Shown piece by piece: positions 30,238 to 38,150 of a stretch of 45,668 nt of DNA (positions within the stretch are counted from its first letter, which is position 1; every line of letters starts with the position of its first letter). Source of the stretch: a virus. The notes under the pieces are model-generated. The model did not search any database, was not told the origin of the DNA, and saw only the letters and a list, made by a program, of their open reading frames with translations. Made by a program: the position numbers and the translations under genes. The stretch spans positions 1-45,668 of IMG/VR virus record IMGVR_UViG_3300006793_000063; one strand, given 5' to 3'.

Positions 30238-30284
30238 TGCAGTCAGTAGTGGAGGTGCTCGATGAAGTTCCAGAAACACAGTGA
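29535..30284 (+). CDS. C5-cytosine DNA methyltransferase
   Basis: A 249-residue enzyme. LALFAGGGGG (motif I, 6-15), VEIEDYPRRVL (II), SGGFPCQDVS with the catalytic Cys at about 79 (IV), FAENT (VI, ENV variant), QHKRDRIWILA (VIII), GNGQVPIVAAVAFQIL (X). The region between motifs VIII and X is short (about 50 residues), so the target-recognition domain is minimal. It likely methylates phage DNA to evade restriction; specificity cannot be inferred. A second frame overlaps nearly all of it. Confidence 0.9.
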   Translation: MVLNELALFAGGGGGILASKLLGWNTIGAVEIEDYPRRVLLQRQRDGILEPFPIWDDVNTFDGKPWKGLVDILSGGFPCQDVSAAGKGAGVRDGERSGLWKEYSRIIGEVRPKLIFAENTPLLPSRGMDLILSDLSRLGYHAVWGVLGAGALGAQHKRDRIWILAYSHKVRRCHVGQGASNKNGNRDHLSPKHVWGSESGVGRVANGLADAVDRLKALGNGQVPIVAAVAFQILMQSVVEVLDEVPETQ

Positions 30285-30585
30285 AACAAGTTTTGCTGCT
30301 GCTGTGTCTATTTTAGAGACTGCGGATACGTTGCGAGCCAAAGTATACAGATACCTAAGAGATAGCAAAGGAGGAGCCACAGACGAGTCGATTCAGTTAG
30401 CTTTGGAGATGAATCCATCTACTCAGCGACCTCGACGGGTAGAGTTGCTAGAAGGTAAGTTCATTCGAGACAGTGGACGAACAAGCAATACGATAAGTGG
30501 CCGCTCAGCTGTTGTGTGGGAAGTAGTACCTCTCCCTACTGGCCAAGGAGAAGAGAAGCCCGATAAACTAGCTACGTTTTTTTAA
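30262..30585 (+). CDS. Winged-helix-like DNA-binding protein
   Basis: A 107-residue protein. RAKVYRYLRDSKGGATDESI, then PSTQRPRRVELLEGKFIRDS and SGRSAVVWEVV fit a small winged helix that reads like a replication- or initiation-associated HTH; I have seen the G-G-A-T-D-E pattern in phages. It overlaps the methyltransferase end by 23 bases and precedes the clamp gene. Confidence 0.7.
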   Translation: MKFQKHSETSFAAAVSILETADTLRAKVYRYLRDSKGGATDESIQLALEMNPSTQRPRRVELLEGKFIRDSGRTSNTISGRSAVVWEVVPLPTGQGEEKPDKLATFF

Positions 30586-30595
30586 GGAGGGTCTA

Positions 30596-31621
30596 GTGAC
30601 TAAACGAGTGAACAGAGCCGAGTTTTTGAGTGTGTTGGAATCAGTATCAGCCGGGTTGTCGCCACGGGAGACGCTCCCACAGTCGACGTGTTTGGTGTTC
30701 AAAGACGGGAAGGTGTGGACGTTCAATGATGAGATTGCCTGCTCCAGAGCCATAGATCTGGGGTTCTCAGGGGCAGTCAAAGCAAAGAGCTTTATGGATG
30801 TCCTGGCGAAAATTCCAGACGATGAAATCGATTTGGATTCATCTGATGGAGAAGTCTTGATTCGGGGCCACATGAAGAAAGGTGGGGTCCGGATGGAACA
30901 GGAGATCTTGCTGCCGATTGATGGGATTGATGTTCCGGAAGTGTGGAAGTCGCTACCTGAGGATTTTGGCGATGCGATCAATGTGGTCCATTCGTGTGCT
31001 TCGACCGATCAGGCTCAATTCGTTCTGACGTGTGTCCACCTTCATCCCGATTACGTGGAAGCTTGTGATGCCAGCCAGATCGCAAGGTATCCACTCGATA
31101 CTGGAGTGGAAAAGTCGATTCTGGTGCGAGCCAAAAGCTTGAAACAGTTGATCAGTTACGACATGAAAGAAGTGTCTGAGACTGACAATTGGATTCATTT
31201 CAAGAATGCGGAAGGCTTGGTGATATCGTGCCGTCGATACCTTGAAGACTACCGGGATATGTCTGAGTTTCTGGAGACAGACGGGGCCGAGTCGGTGCAG
31301 TTGCCGGGTGGGTTGGAAGAGATGATGTCGAGAACCTCCGTGTTCTCTGTGGAGAATGCCGATGGGGATGCTGTACTGGTTGATCTGCAAAAAGATCTCA
31401 TTGTGATCGGTGCGAACGGTTCCTCTGGTTGGTGGAAAGAAGCTCAGAAAGTGAATTTCACAGGCCAGCCGATTCGGTTCCTGGTCAGTCCAAAGCTGCT
31501 GTTGGAAGTCACCAAGAAATCTACTGAGTGCCGAGTTGGTGAAGGCAAGCTTTGTATAGATGCTGGCAAATTCCAGTACGTCACTTGCACAACAACGATG
31601 GAAGAAAAGGCGGTTGCCTAG
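30596..31621 (+). CDS. DNA polymerase sliding clamp (beta-clamp-like)
   Basis: A 341-residue protein with the three-fold-repeated, strand-rich layout of DnaN: an N-terminal FLSVLESVSAGLSPR, KVWTFNDEIACSR, KSFMDVLAKIPDDE, and a late FLVSPKLLLEVTKK. The length is close to bacterial beta clamps (about 366). It would encircle DNA and tether the family A polymerase encoded at 33253. GTG start behind AAGGAGGG. The stop abuts the glycosylase-exonuclease gene. Confidence 0.78.
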   Translation: MTKRVNRAEFLSVLESVSAGLSPRETLPQSTCLVFKDGKVWTFNDEIACSRAIDLGFSGAVKAKSFMDVLAKIPDDEIDLDSSDGEVLIRGHMKKGGVRMEQEILLPIDGIDVPEVWKSLPEDFGDAINVVHSCASTDQAQFVLTCVHLHPDYVEACDASQIARYPLDTGVEKSILVRAKSLKQLISYDMKEVSETDNWIHFKNAEGLVISCRRYLEDYRDMSEFLETDGAESVQLPGGLEEMMSRTSVFSVENADGDAVLVDLQKDLIVIGANGSSGWWKEAQKVNFTGQPIRFLVSPKLLLEVTKKSTECRVGEGKLCIDAGKFQYVTCTTTMEEKAVA

Positions 31622-32866
31622 ATGCCTGGTTTCTTTGAGTTGTCCGAAGTGACATCCAAGAAGCCAGCCTCTTTGTTGCCTCAATGTGGGGCTTGCAAGT
31701 GGTACGAGTCTTGTGTGTCCCCAAAAATGCCAGTGTACGGTGAAGGCAAGCGTGGGATCTTGTTCATCGGCACATCTCCATCTGACAAAGACGATGAGTC
31801 CGGCGTTCCGTTTTCACCAAGAGGAGAAGCTGGTCGGCACTTACGACAGACTCTGGAGAGTTTCGGTGTCGATCTTCAGGAGGATTGCTGGTCGACGAAT
31901 GCGATGATCTGCAAGAATCCCGCTAAACTTGATCCAGCCACTAATCAGCCAAAGCAGCCAATACAACCAAAAGAGTTGGAGTGGTGTCGGGCGAATCTCA
32001 CAAAGACGATCAAAGACCTCAAACCTCGGGTGATCATTCCCATGGGGTTCCCAGCTGTGAAGCAGTTGCTGGTGCCTTTGTTCCGTGATGATGTGGGGCA
32101 GATGGCTACATGGGCTGGTTGGGAAATTCCCCTGCAGAAATTGAATACGTGGGTTTGTCCAATCGTGAGCCCCCAGAACGTCGTCTCAGCGGCTTCTGAT
32201 AGAAACGGGAAGGTTGTGTCATTACTCTGGGAGAAGCAGCTGGAAACGGCTCTGATGCACACTAAGCGACCGTGGGATGTGTTTCCAGACTACGCTGAGA
32301 ATGTTCGATTACTTTTGGATCCAGACGAAGCGGTTGCGTGGCTCGATCGTATAATCAGACAGGGAAAGCCAACGGCGTTCGATTGGGAAACCAATTGCCT
32401 CAAGCCGGATGCAGCAGGAGCGAAGTTGGTTTCAGCTGGGTTCCATTCAGCTGGTGAGACTGTGGCGTTTCTCGCAAGCGGCGAACGGATCAAGAATAAG
32501 TTGGCAGAGTTTTGTGCCTCAGATCTGCCGAAGATCGGAGCGAATAACAAATTCGAAGATCGGTGGGCTCGGAAGCATCTTGGCACTCCAGTGAAAAATT
32601 GGGTGTGGGATTGTATGCTGTCAGCTCACCACCTTGATAATCGATCAGGGATCACATCGGTTAAGTTCCAGGCGTTTGTTTTGCTTGGTTACGAGCCGTG
32701 GGATGCGGTGGTTGGGAAGTACCTTGAAGCTCCAGATGCTGTGAGTCTGAATCAAATCCACAAAGTCGATACCAAGTCACTCTTGACCTATAATGCACTT
32801 GATGCGGTGGTTGAGTTTACGATAGCCCTTAAACAGAAAGCTTTGATGCGATGGATGAATGTATAG
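31622..32866 (+). CDS. Uracil-DNA glycosylase / 3'-5' exonuclease fusion
   Basis: A 414-residue two-domain protein. N-terminal part: C22-x2-C25, C97 (MICKNP) and C122 (EWCRAN) match the four Fe-S cysteines of type 4 uracil-DNA glycosylases, with ILFIGTSPSDKDDESGVPF as the uracil pocket. The late catalytic HPS-like motif reads SPQNVV, so activity is uncertain. C-terminal part: FDWETN (D254, E256), NNKFED (D313) and YNALDA (D394) are the DEDD exonuclease motifs of family A polymerases. It supplies the proofreading missing from the polymerase gene downstream. Confidence 0.85.
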   Translation: MPGFFELSEVTSKKPASLLPQCGACKWYESCVSPKMPVYGEGKRGILFIGTSPSDKDDESGVPFSPRGEAGRHLRQTLESFGVDLQEDCWSTNAMICKNPAKLDPATNQPKQPIQPKELEWCRANLTKTIKDLKPRVIIPMGFPAVKQLLVPLFRDDVGQMATWAGWEIPLQKLNTWVCPIVSPQNVVSAASDRNGKVVSLLWEKQLETALMHTKRPWDVFPDYAENVRLLLDPDEAVAWLDRIIRQGKPTAFDWETNCLKPDAAGAKLVSAGFHSAGETVAFLASGERIKNKLAEFCASDLPKIGANNKFEDRWARKHLGTPVKNWVWDCMLSAHHLDNRSGITSVKFQAFVLLGYEPWDAVVGKYLEAPDAVSLNQIHKVDTKSLLTYNALDAVVEFTIALKQKALMRWMNV

Positions 32867-33252
32867 ACGATTTGAATTTGGTGGATTTGACGATCAAGAT
32901 TGGTGAGTGGGGGAGTGATAGAAAGATCCTCCAGAACAGCACAGCACTGGCTCAGTCGAGAAAGACGATTGAAGAGGTGCATGAGATGATTGAAGCAGCC
33001 GCTCGATTAGAACAGTTCGAGAGTATGTATCGTGTGAATGGGGCGATGGTGTCCATTTCGGTACAGGATGAACTCAAGGAAGGACTAAAAGATGCGATCG
33101 GTGATGTGTTTGTGACGTTGGTCATGGCGGCTCATTGCAGTGATTTGTCGGTGACTGATTGTGTGGCTCAAGCTTACAACGAGATCAAAGGCCGCAAAGG
33201 TTATCTGCGGGAAGACGGGGTGTTCGTCAAAGAAGCCAGGAATGCTGATTGA
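32851..33252 (+). CDS. MazG-like nucleotide pyrophosphohydrolase
   Basis: A 133-residue all-helical protein. RKTIEEVHEMIEAAARLE gives the E-x-x-E metal ligands, and LKDAIGDVFVTLVMAAH the second E/D-x-x-D site; the C-terminal KGRKGYLREDGVFVKE is common in phage MazG-like proteins. It would hydrolyse NTPs or dNTPs to monophosphates (nucleotide-pool house-cleaning or alarmone control). It sits between the exonuclease and polymerase genes, overlapping the first by 16 bases. Confidence 0.8.
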   Translation: MDECIDDLNLVDLTIKIGEWGSDRKILQNSTALAQSRKTIEEVHEMIEAAARLEQFESMYRVNGAMVSISVQDELKEGLKDAIGDVFVTLVMAAHCSDLSVTDCVAQAYNEIKGRKGYLREDGVFVKEARNAD

Positions 33253-34623
33253 ATGATACCATCCACACCTGAAGCTTTTCGATTGATGATGGAAGGATCT
33301 TCTGCTTTCGCTGATGTCGAAGAGCGGGGGATGAAGATTGATCTTGGTTACCTTGAGAAAGCCATAAGCTGGACACAGGCCAAGATCTCTGTGCTGGATG
33401 AAGAGTTACGTGCTGATGAGTTCTATACGCTGTGGAGACGGCAGTATGGAGCGAGTGCTGACTTGGGAAAGCGGCAGCAGTTGGCTGATCTTCTGTACAA
33501 TCACATGGGATTTGAGATCAAGAAGAAGTCGAAGAAGGGCAATGCGGGGACGGACGTGGAAGCGTTCGAGCACATTGATCTACCTTTCTTGGATAAATGG
33601 ACAGACCACGAGAAGCTAAAGCGGCTGCTGGCGACAGATCTGCTCGGAGTTCAGAGAGAAACGGATGCAGATGGATACCTGCATCCGTTTTTTCATCAGC
33701 ATCTGGCCAAGACCTATCGATCGAGTTCGTCTGATCCTAACTTTCAGAACAAGCCGAATCGAGACAAGCGGTTGGCCAAGATCATCAGGCGGGCGTTTGT
33801 CCCCAGGTCTCCACAGCATTACATCGCAGAGATCGACTATGGAGCTCTGGAGTTCAGAGGTGCTGCCTCTTTTTGGCGAGATCCAAAGATGATCGCCTAT
33901 GCTTCGGACCCAGCTCTCGACATCCACAGAGACATGGCAGCGGAGTGCTACAAGCTCAGCACAGATCAAGTGGCAAAAGACGTGCGAAGTTTCGCCAAGA
34001 ACAAATTTGTGTTCCCTGAGCTGTATGGCAGCTATTGGAAGAACATAGGAAAAGGTTTGTGGGAAGCGATCCATCAAGCATCGCTGAAGACAGTCGATGG
34101 AGTGTGTTTGTATGAGCATTTGGAATCTAAGGGAATAAGGGGACTTGAGTCGTTCCGTGAGCATATCAAGGCAGTCGAGGAGAAGTTTGCCACTCGATTC
34201 TCTCATTGGGATAAAGCCAAAGATGATTGGTGGGAATCTTATCTCAAAGCTGGTGAGTTTGCTCTGATGACGGGGTTCGTGTGCCGTGGAGCGTACTCCT
34301 ACAATTTCCTCATGAACTCGCCAATCCAGGGCTCATCATTCCATCTGCTGCTGTGGTCACTGATCGAAACGAACAAGTGGATGGTGAAGAACAAGATGAA
34401 GTCTTGCGTGATCGGACAGGTGCATGATTCGATGATGCTGGACATTCATGAATCTGAGATTGACGACGTGTTGAATAAAGTTGTCAGTATAATGACCAAA
34501 GAAGTGCGGCAGCATTGGGATTGGGTCCTGACTCCATTGGAAGCAGAAGTTGAAGTGTCTGGTGAGAATTGGTTCACCAAAGTTCCGTGGGAGCGAATTG
34601 AAGGAAAGTGGCAAGCAGTTTAA
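33253..34623 (+). CDS. Family A DNA polymerase (no exonuclease domain)
   Basis: A 456-residue polymerase core. RSSSSDPNFQNKP (about 156-168) is the template-primer motif; AEIDYGALEFR (D195, motif A); RSFAKNKFVFPELYG (R245, K249, Y258, motif B/O-helix with FVFP insertion); GQVHDSM (H391, D392, motif C). Fingers and palm are present. There is no 3'-5' exonuclease domain; that activity is on the fusion protein at 31622. Likely the replicative polymerase with the clamp and loader encoded nearby. Confidence 0.92.
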   Translation: MIPSTPEAFRLMMEGSSAFADVEERGMKIDLGYLEKAISWTQAKISVLDEELRADEFYTLWRRQYGASADLGKRQQLADLLYNHMGFEIKKKSKKGNAGTDVEAFEHIDLPFLDKWTDHEKLKRLLATDLLGVQRETDADGYLHPFFHQHLAKTYRSSSSDPNFQNKPNRDKRLAKIIRRAFVPRSPQHYIAEIDYGALEFRGAASFWRDPKMIAYASDPALDIHRDMAAECYKLSTDQVAKDVRSFAKNKFVFPELYGSYWKNIGKGLWEAIHQASLKTVDGVCLYEHLESKGIRGLESFREHIKAVEEKFATRFSHWDKAKDDWWESYLKAGEFALMTGFVCRGAYSYNFLMNSPIQGSSFHLLLWSLIETNKWMVKNKMKSCVIGQVHDSMMLDIHESEIDDVLNKVVSIMTKEVRQHWDWVLTPLEAEVEVSGENWFTKVPWERIEGKWQAV

Positions 34624-34647
34624 TTAACAAGTAACAGGAGCAGATTT

Positions 34648-35529
34648 GTGGGCGTTATAACAAAGAAAATGAGTGTTCAAGATTGGATCGAGTTGCCGGA
34701 TAATCCACGGCAGAGAGATACAGTTTCACATGCCAAGAAGGCCAAAAAACGACATCTGGCAGAGTTGAGTGCTACACATGAGGTGGTGAGTGCTGCGATG
34801 GTCGGAGGTGAGCTTGTTTGTAAGTTGGATGGACATACCAGAGCTTTTCTGTGGGCTAGTGGTGAACTTAGGCGACCAAAAAAAGTCACGGTTCATTTCT
34901 ACTCTTGTGCGGACATGGAAGAAGCGAAATCGTTGTATTCTCATTTTGATAATCAGTCCGCTGTAGAAGGAGCTAGGGATAAGATCACGGGGGCTTGTCG
35001 TGAGAATGGGATTGTGCTGAGTAGTCCAATGCTCAAGACGTATAAGTTCGCGGTGGCTTTGCAACAAGCCTCTGGTTTCAAAGGTAGGAAGAAAGGACAA
35101 GAATACAGATTGGTGAAGTTGTGGAAAGAAGAATTGTTGGAAGTGGATAGTTGGGGGCTACGTGATTTTCATACTGCCATCAAAGCACTTGCTTTGGTGC
35201 TTGTGGCGAACAAAAGAGAAAAGGTGAAAGAGTTCTTCACGTTGCTGGATGCTGGGGCCGGGACTAGAGAAAAAGCGGATGGGTATGATGGTGTGATGTT
35301 GTTGATGATGCATCTGGACGATTGCAAAGCAAGGGGGAGCACGAGCGGTTGGGATAACATTGCTGCTATGTTTGAAACGGCATACACTTGCTATGCTTTG
35401 TTTCTCAAAGGGAAGCGGCTGAAACGAAGAGTGTCCCGGCAGACTCCACGAAATGTGTTTTGTGTCGCTAAAAAAGATTTGGATGATATGACTTTGGCAT
35501 GCCATGAGCAGAAAGAAAGTTTCGTATGA
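34648..35529 (+). CDS. ParB/sulfiredoxin-fold protein
   Basis: A 293-residue protein. LPDNPRQRDTVSHAKKA, then ELVCKLDGHTRAFLWASGEL is the ParB N-terminal pattern (N-P-R and D-G-x-x-R), which in phages is typically an uncharacterised nuclease-like domain. VHFYSCADMEEAKSLYSHF follows. The C-terminal 150 residues are helical and unassigned. GTG start behind AGGAG. Its role may be in replication; four-base overlap with the clamp loader. Confidence 0.72.
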   Translation: MGVITKKMSVQDWIELPDNPRQRDTVSHAKKAKKRHLAELSATHEVVSAAMVGGELVCKLDGHTRAFLWASGELRRPKKVTVHFYSCADMEEAKSLYSHFDNQSAVEGARDKITGACRENGIVLSSPMLKTYKFAVALQQASGFKGRKKGQEYRLVKLWKEELLEVDSWGLRDFHTAIKALALVLVANKREKVKEFFTLLDAGAGTREKADGYDGVMLLMMHLDDCKARGSTSGWDNIAAMFETAYTCYALFLKGKRLKRRVSRQTPRNVFCVAKKDLDDMTLACHEQKESFV

Positions 35530-36446
35530 GTGATGAACTGTACAAGAAATATCGACCAAAGAAGCCATCGGAAGTGGTCGGTCAAGTTGAGGCGATGAAG
35601 GTAATCGGAGGGCTCCTCAAGAATAAAGCACTTCCACACGCTTTGCTGTTTTCTGGCTATTCCGGGTGTGGCAAAACTACGGTTGGCCGGATTCTGAGGG
35701 ACTATGTGGGTTGTGTTGGTCTTGATTACCAAGAGATCAATGCATCCGAAACCAGGGGCATCGATACGATTCGCGACATTGGCCTGAGAATGAATCTTGC
35801 TCCTGCACAGGGAAAGTGTCGCATGTGGTTCATTGATGAAGCCCATGCCCTCACAGCGGACGCACAGAACGCATTTCTGAAGATGCTGGAGGATACGCCG
35901 AAGCATGTGTTGTTTATTCTGGGAACTACAGATCCTCAGAAGTTGAAGAAGACAGTTCGTACCAGATGCACTGAGATCGAGTTCAGTGCCATTGCAGAAG
36001 CCGATCTCTCGGGACTCGTTAAAAGTGTCGCGGAAAAAGAGAAGAAGCCTGTGGAGGATTCTGTGGCTCAGAAGATAGCATCAGTTGCTGAGGGCTCAGC
36101 TCGAAAAGCTTTGGTGTTGCTGCATGCTGTTATCAATATGGGAACAGCGAAAGAACAGATCGCTTCGGTAATAGCGAACGATCCGACAGCTGAGGCGTTT
36201 GAATTGGCCAAGCTGTTGATCTGGGGGAAGGGCACATGGAAGCAAGTGTCAGCGTTGCTGACCAAGATGGACAAAGCTGATCCTGAGAAGGTGCGGTATC
36301 TGGTTTTGGCTTGTTGCACAAAGTCATTGCTGGGAGCGGGCAATCACGATCGGGTGGCTTCGATCATGGATGAGTTCAGAGATAATTTTTATGACAGCAA
36401 ACGGGCTGGGCTGGTGCTCGCTTGCTACAACTCAGTGAAAGGGTGA
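35526..36446 (+). CDS. Clamp loader subunit (DnaX/RFC-like AAA+)
   Basis: A 306-residue AAA+ ATPase. YRPKKPSEVVGQ at the N-terminus, GYSGCGKTT (44-52, Walker A), WFIDEAHAL (101-109, Walker B), FILGTTDPQKL (sensor 1), TRCTEIEF (arginine-finger/SRC-like R-C). It opens the sliding clamp and loads it at primer ends. It is about the size of T4 gp44; no second loader gene is obvious. Confidence 0.9.
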   Translation: MSDELYKKYRPKKPSEVVGQVEAMKVIGGLLKNKALPHALLFSGYSGCGKTTVGRILRDYVGCVGLDYQEINASETRGIDTIRDIGLRMNLAPAQGKCRMWFIDEAHALTADAQNAFLKMLEDTPKHVLFILGTTDPQKLKKTVRTRCTEIEFSAIAEADLSGLVKSVAEKEKKPVEDSVAQKIASVAEGSARKALVLLHAVINMGTAKEQIASVIANDPTAEAFELAKLLIWGKGTWKQVSALLTKMDKADPEKVRYLVLACCTKSLLGAGNHDRVASIMDEFRDNFYDSKRAGLVLACYNSVKG

Positions 36447-36447
36447 T

Positions 36448-36927
36448 ATGCCAACATTGAAGAAAGACATTGATCCGGATGACATGGTGAACGAATGGAT
36501 CGAGCAGGAGGCTCAGCATCGAGCGTGGCAGAAGCATTTGGCTGATGTCCAAGATGCATTCGATCGAGCCAAAGCGGCTCTGGAGTTGACCCGCATCAAG
36601 TTGGATCTGAAGGTTCGAAAGCATCCAGATGATTTCAGCTTGAGCCCAAAGCCGTCGAATGATGCGGTGGCTTCTGCTGTGGGTTCTGATCCGAAGCACA
36701 AAGCAGCTGTTGATAATTTCCTCGATAAGAAGCAGAAGTTGGGGATGACCAAAGCGGCTGTGGAAAGTCTGTATTCTCGTGACAAAGCTCTACAAAAAAT
36801 CACTGACCTCTACATTCACGAGTATTATGCAAGCAAGAGGAATGTGGACCATGATGACGATGGCGGGAGTGAAGAGCGGCGGGCGGTTCGTCGCAGAGCA
36901 AAGGAGAGAAGTGATGGCAGGAATTGA
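36448..36927 (+). CDS. Helical protein of the recombination block
   Basis: A 159-residue, mostly coiled-coil protein (AWQKHLADVQDAFDRAKAAL, LTRIKLDLKVRKHPDDF, LGMTKAAVESLYSRDKAL). It reminds me of phage proteins encoded next to RecA/UvsX that may mediate loading on single-stranded DNA; no proof. The C-terminal 25 residues are acidic then basic. It overlaps the next gene by 14 bases. Confidence 0.6.
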   Translation: MPTLKKDIDPDDMVNEWIEQEAQHRAWQKHLADVQDAFDRAKAALELTRIKLDLKVRKHPDDFSLSPKPSNDAVASAVGSDPKHKAAVDNFLDKKQKLGMTKAAVESLYSRDKALQKITDLYIHEYYASKRNVDHDDDGGSEERRAVRRRAKERSDGRN

Positions 36928-37090
36928 AGAAGTCCTGCTACTGATTGGTTACTGGTGCTGGTGGCTTTTGTTGATCATTGTGATCGTGCCTCTCAGTGTT
37001 TGGTACATCGTTCGGTTGGGAACATTTGCGTTTTATCAGTCCAAGGACAATTATTTCAAATCAAAGAAAGCTAAAGAAGATGGCGAGTAA
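36914..37090 (+). CDS. Small membrane protein
   Basis: A 58-residue protein with one hydrophobic, tryptophan-rich span (IGYWCWWLLLIIVIVPLSVW) and a charged C-terminal tail. RBS AAGGAGAGAAGTG. Lies between the recombination helper and the SSB-like gene; overlaps the latter by 11 bases. Function unknown. Confidence 0.6.
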   Translation: MAGIEEVLLLIGYWCWWLLLIIVIVPLSVWYIVRLGTFAFYQSKDNYFKSKKAKEDGE

Positions 37091-38147
37091 CAGAAGAAAA
37101 CGAAATCGAGCATCAGCACGACGGGCAGCGGAAGCAGAGACTTCGGGGTTCACTTCCACTACGGTCCAGATTCCAAGTGGGCTGTCTTACTTCGAGATGA
37201 AGCCAGGAACGTACGATTTGGACATTGTTGAATACGAAGTGGGGAAAGGCAATGAGCGAGCAGATGAAGGTCAGTGGTACTACGAACGGACCTTCTTTGT
37301 TTACAAAAACATCGGGGTGAAAGAGCAATGGTTCTGTTCGCTTGCTGATACGTTCAATAAGAAAGACCCTATTGCTGAGTGGCGGAATCGAGAGGCTCGG
37401 AGTGGTAATGCCGATCCGGATATGATCAAAGCTTTGAAGCCGAAGAAGCGGCAGTTGTTTTTGGTGTATGATAGAGAGGACAAGAAGCTCAAATTGTGGG
37501 ACGTTTCCACATCTCTGTTCGGTGAATTGCTGAATAAGCGAATCAAGAATTCAAGAGAATCTCAAGGGTGGGATCAATTCTTCAGTTCAGATGATGACGG
37601 GATGACGTTGCAAATTGTGATTGAGACAGCAAAAAGCGGAAGTTGGTCGGAAGCTGTGTCAATTGATTTCTTACCTCGGGAGACTCCGTTGCCGGAAGCG
37701 ATAATCGAGCACGGTTATTGTTTGGATGATTGTTTGGTTGAGACCCCGTATGCTGAGCTGAAGCGAATCTTTGATGGAGAAGACGCCGAGCCAGAACAGG
37801 ATGAAGGGGCGTTTGAGCCAGAGCCAGAACCAGAGAAAGAAGCTCCTCCGAAGAAAGAAGAGAAGCCGCGACATCTGCCGACTGCTGAAGATTTTGGCTT
37901 CAAGAAAGCCGATTCTGTCAGCTACAAAGGCGGCAAGTGTACGATCATGAAGATCAGTCCTGATGGCACTTCTTTGACCTTGGAAGATGATGCTACCGAA
38001 GAGTTGATTCGAGCGGTTGCTCCAGAAGAGTGCTCAACGTGGGAAGAAGTTGAGGAATCGAAGGAGCCTGAGGAATCGAAGGAAGAGCCTCAGTCGGAGA
38101 AGAAAGAAACAGCAGCATCCGCAGTCGATGAAGAATGGGGGTTTTGA
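37080..38147 (+). CDS. Single-stranded DNA-binding protein (gp32-like)
   Basis: A 355-residue protein. N-terminal basic stretch (RRKRNRASARRAA), then a strand-rich core (GTYDLDIVEYEVGKGNER, YERTFFVYKNIG, KRQLFLVYDREDKK) and a very acidic, proline-rich linker followed by an acidic C-terminal tail ending in WGF. The basic start, OB-type core and acidic tail fit phage SSBs such as T4 gp32. The core lacks the gp32 zinc motif. It precedes the recombinase gene, as expected. Confidence 0.7.
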   Translation: MASNRRKRNRASARRAAEAETSGFTSTTVQIPSGLSYFEMKPGTYDLDIVEYEVGKGNERADEGQWYYERTFFVYKNIGVKEQWFCSLADTFNKKDPIAEWRNREARSGNADPDMIKALKPKKRQLFLVYDREDKKLKLWDVSTSLFGELLNKRIKNSRESQGWDQFFSSDDDGMTLQIVIETAKSGSWSEAVSIDFLPRETPLPEAIIEHGYCLDDCLVETPYAELKRIFDGEDAEPEQDEGAFEPEPEPEKEAPPKKEEKPRHLPTAEDFGFKKADSVSYKGGKCTIMKISPDGTSLTLEDDATEELIRAVAPEECSTWEEVEESKEPEESKEEPQSEKKETAASAVDEEWGF

Positions 38148-38150
38148 TCG

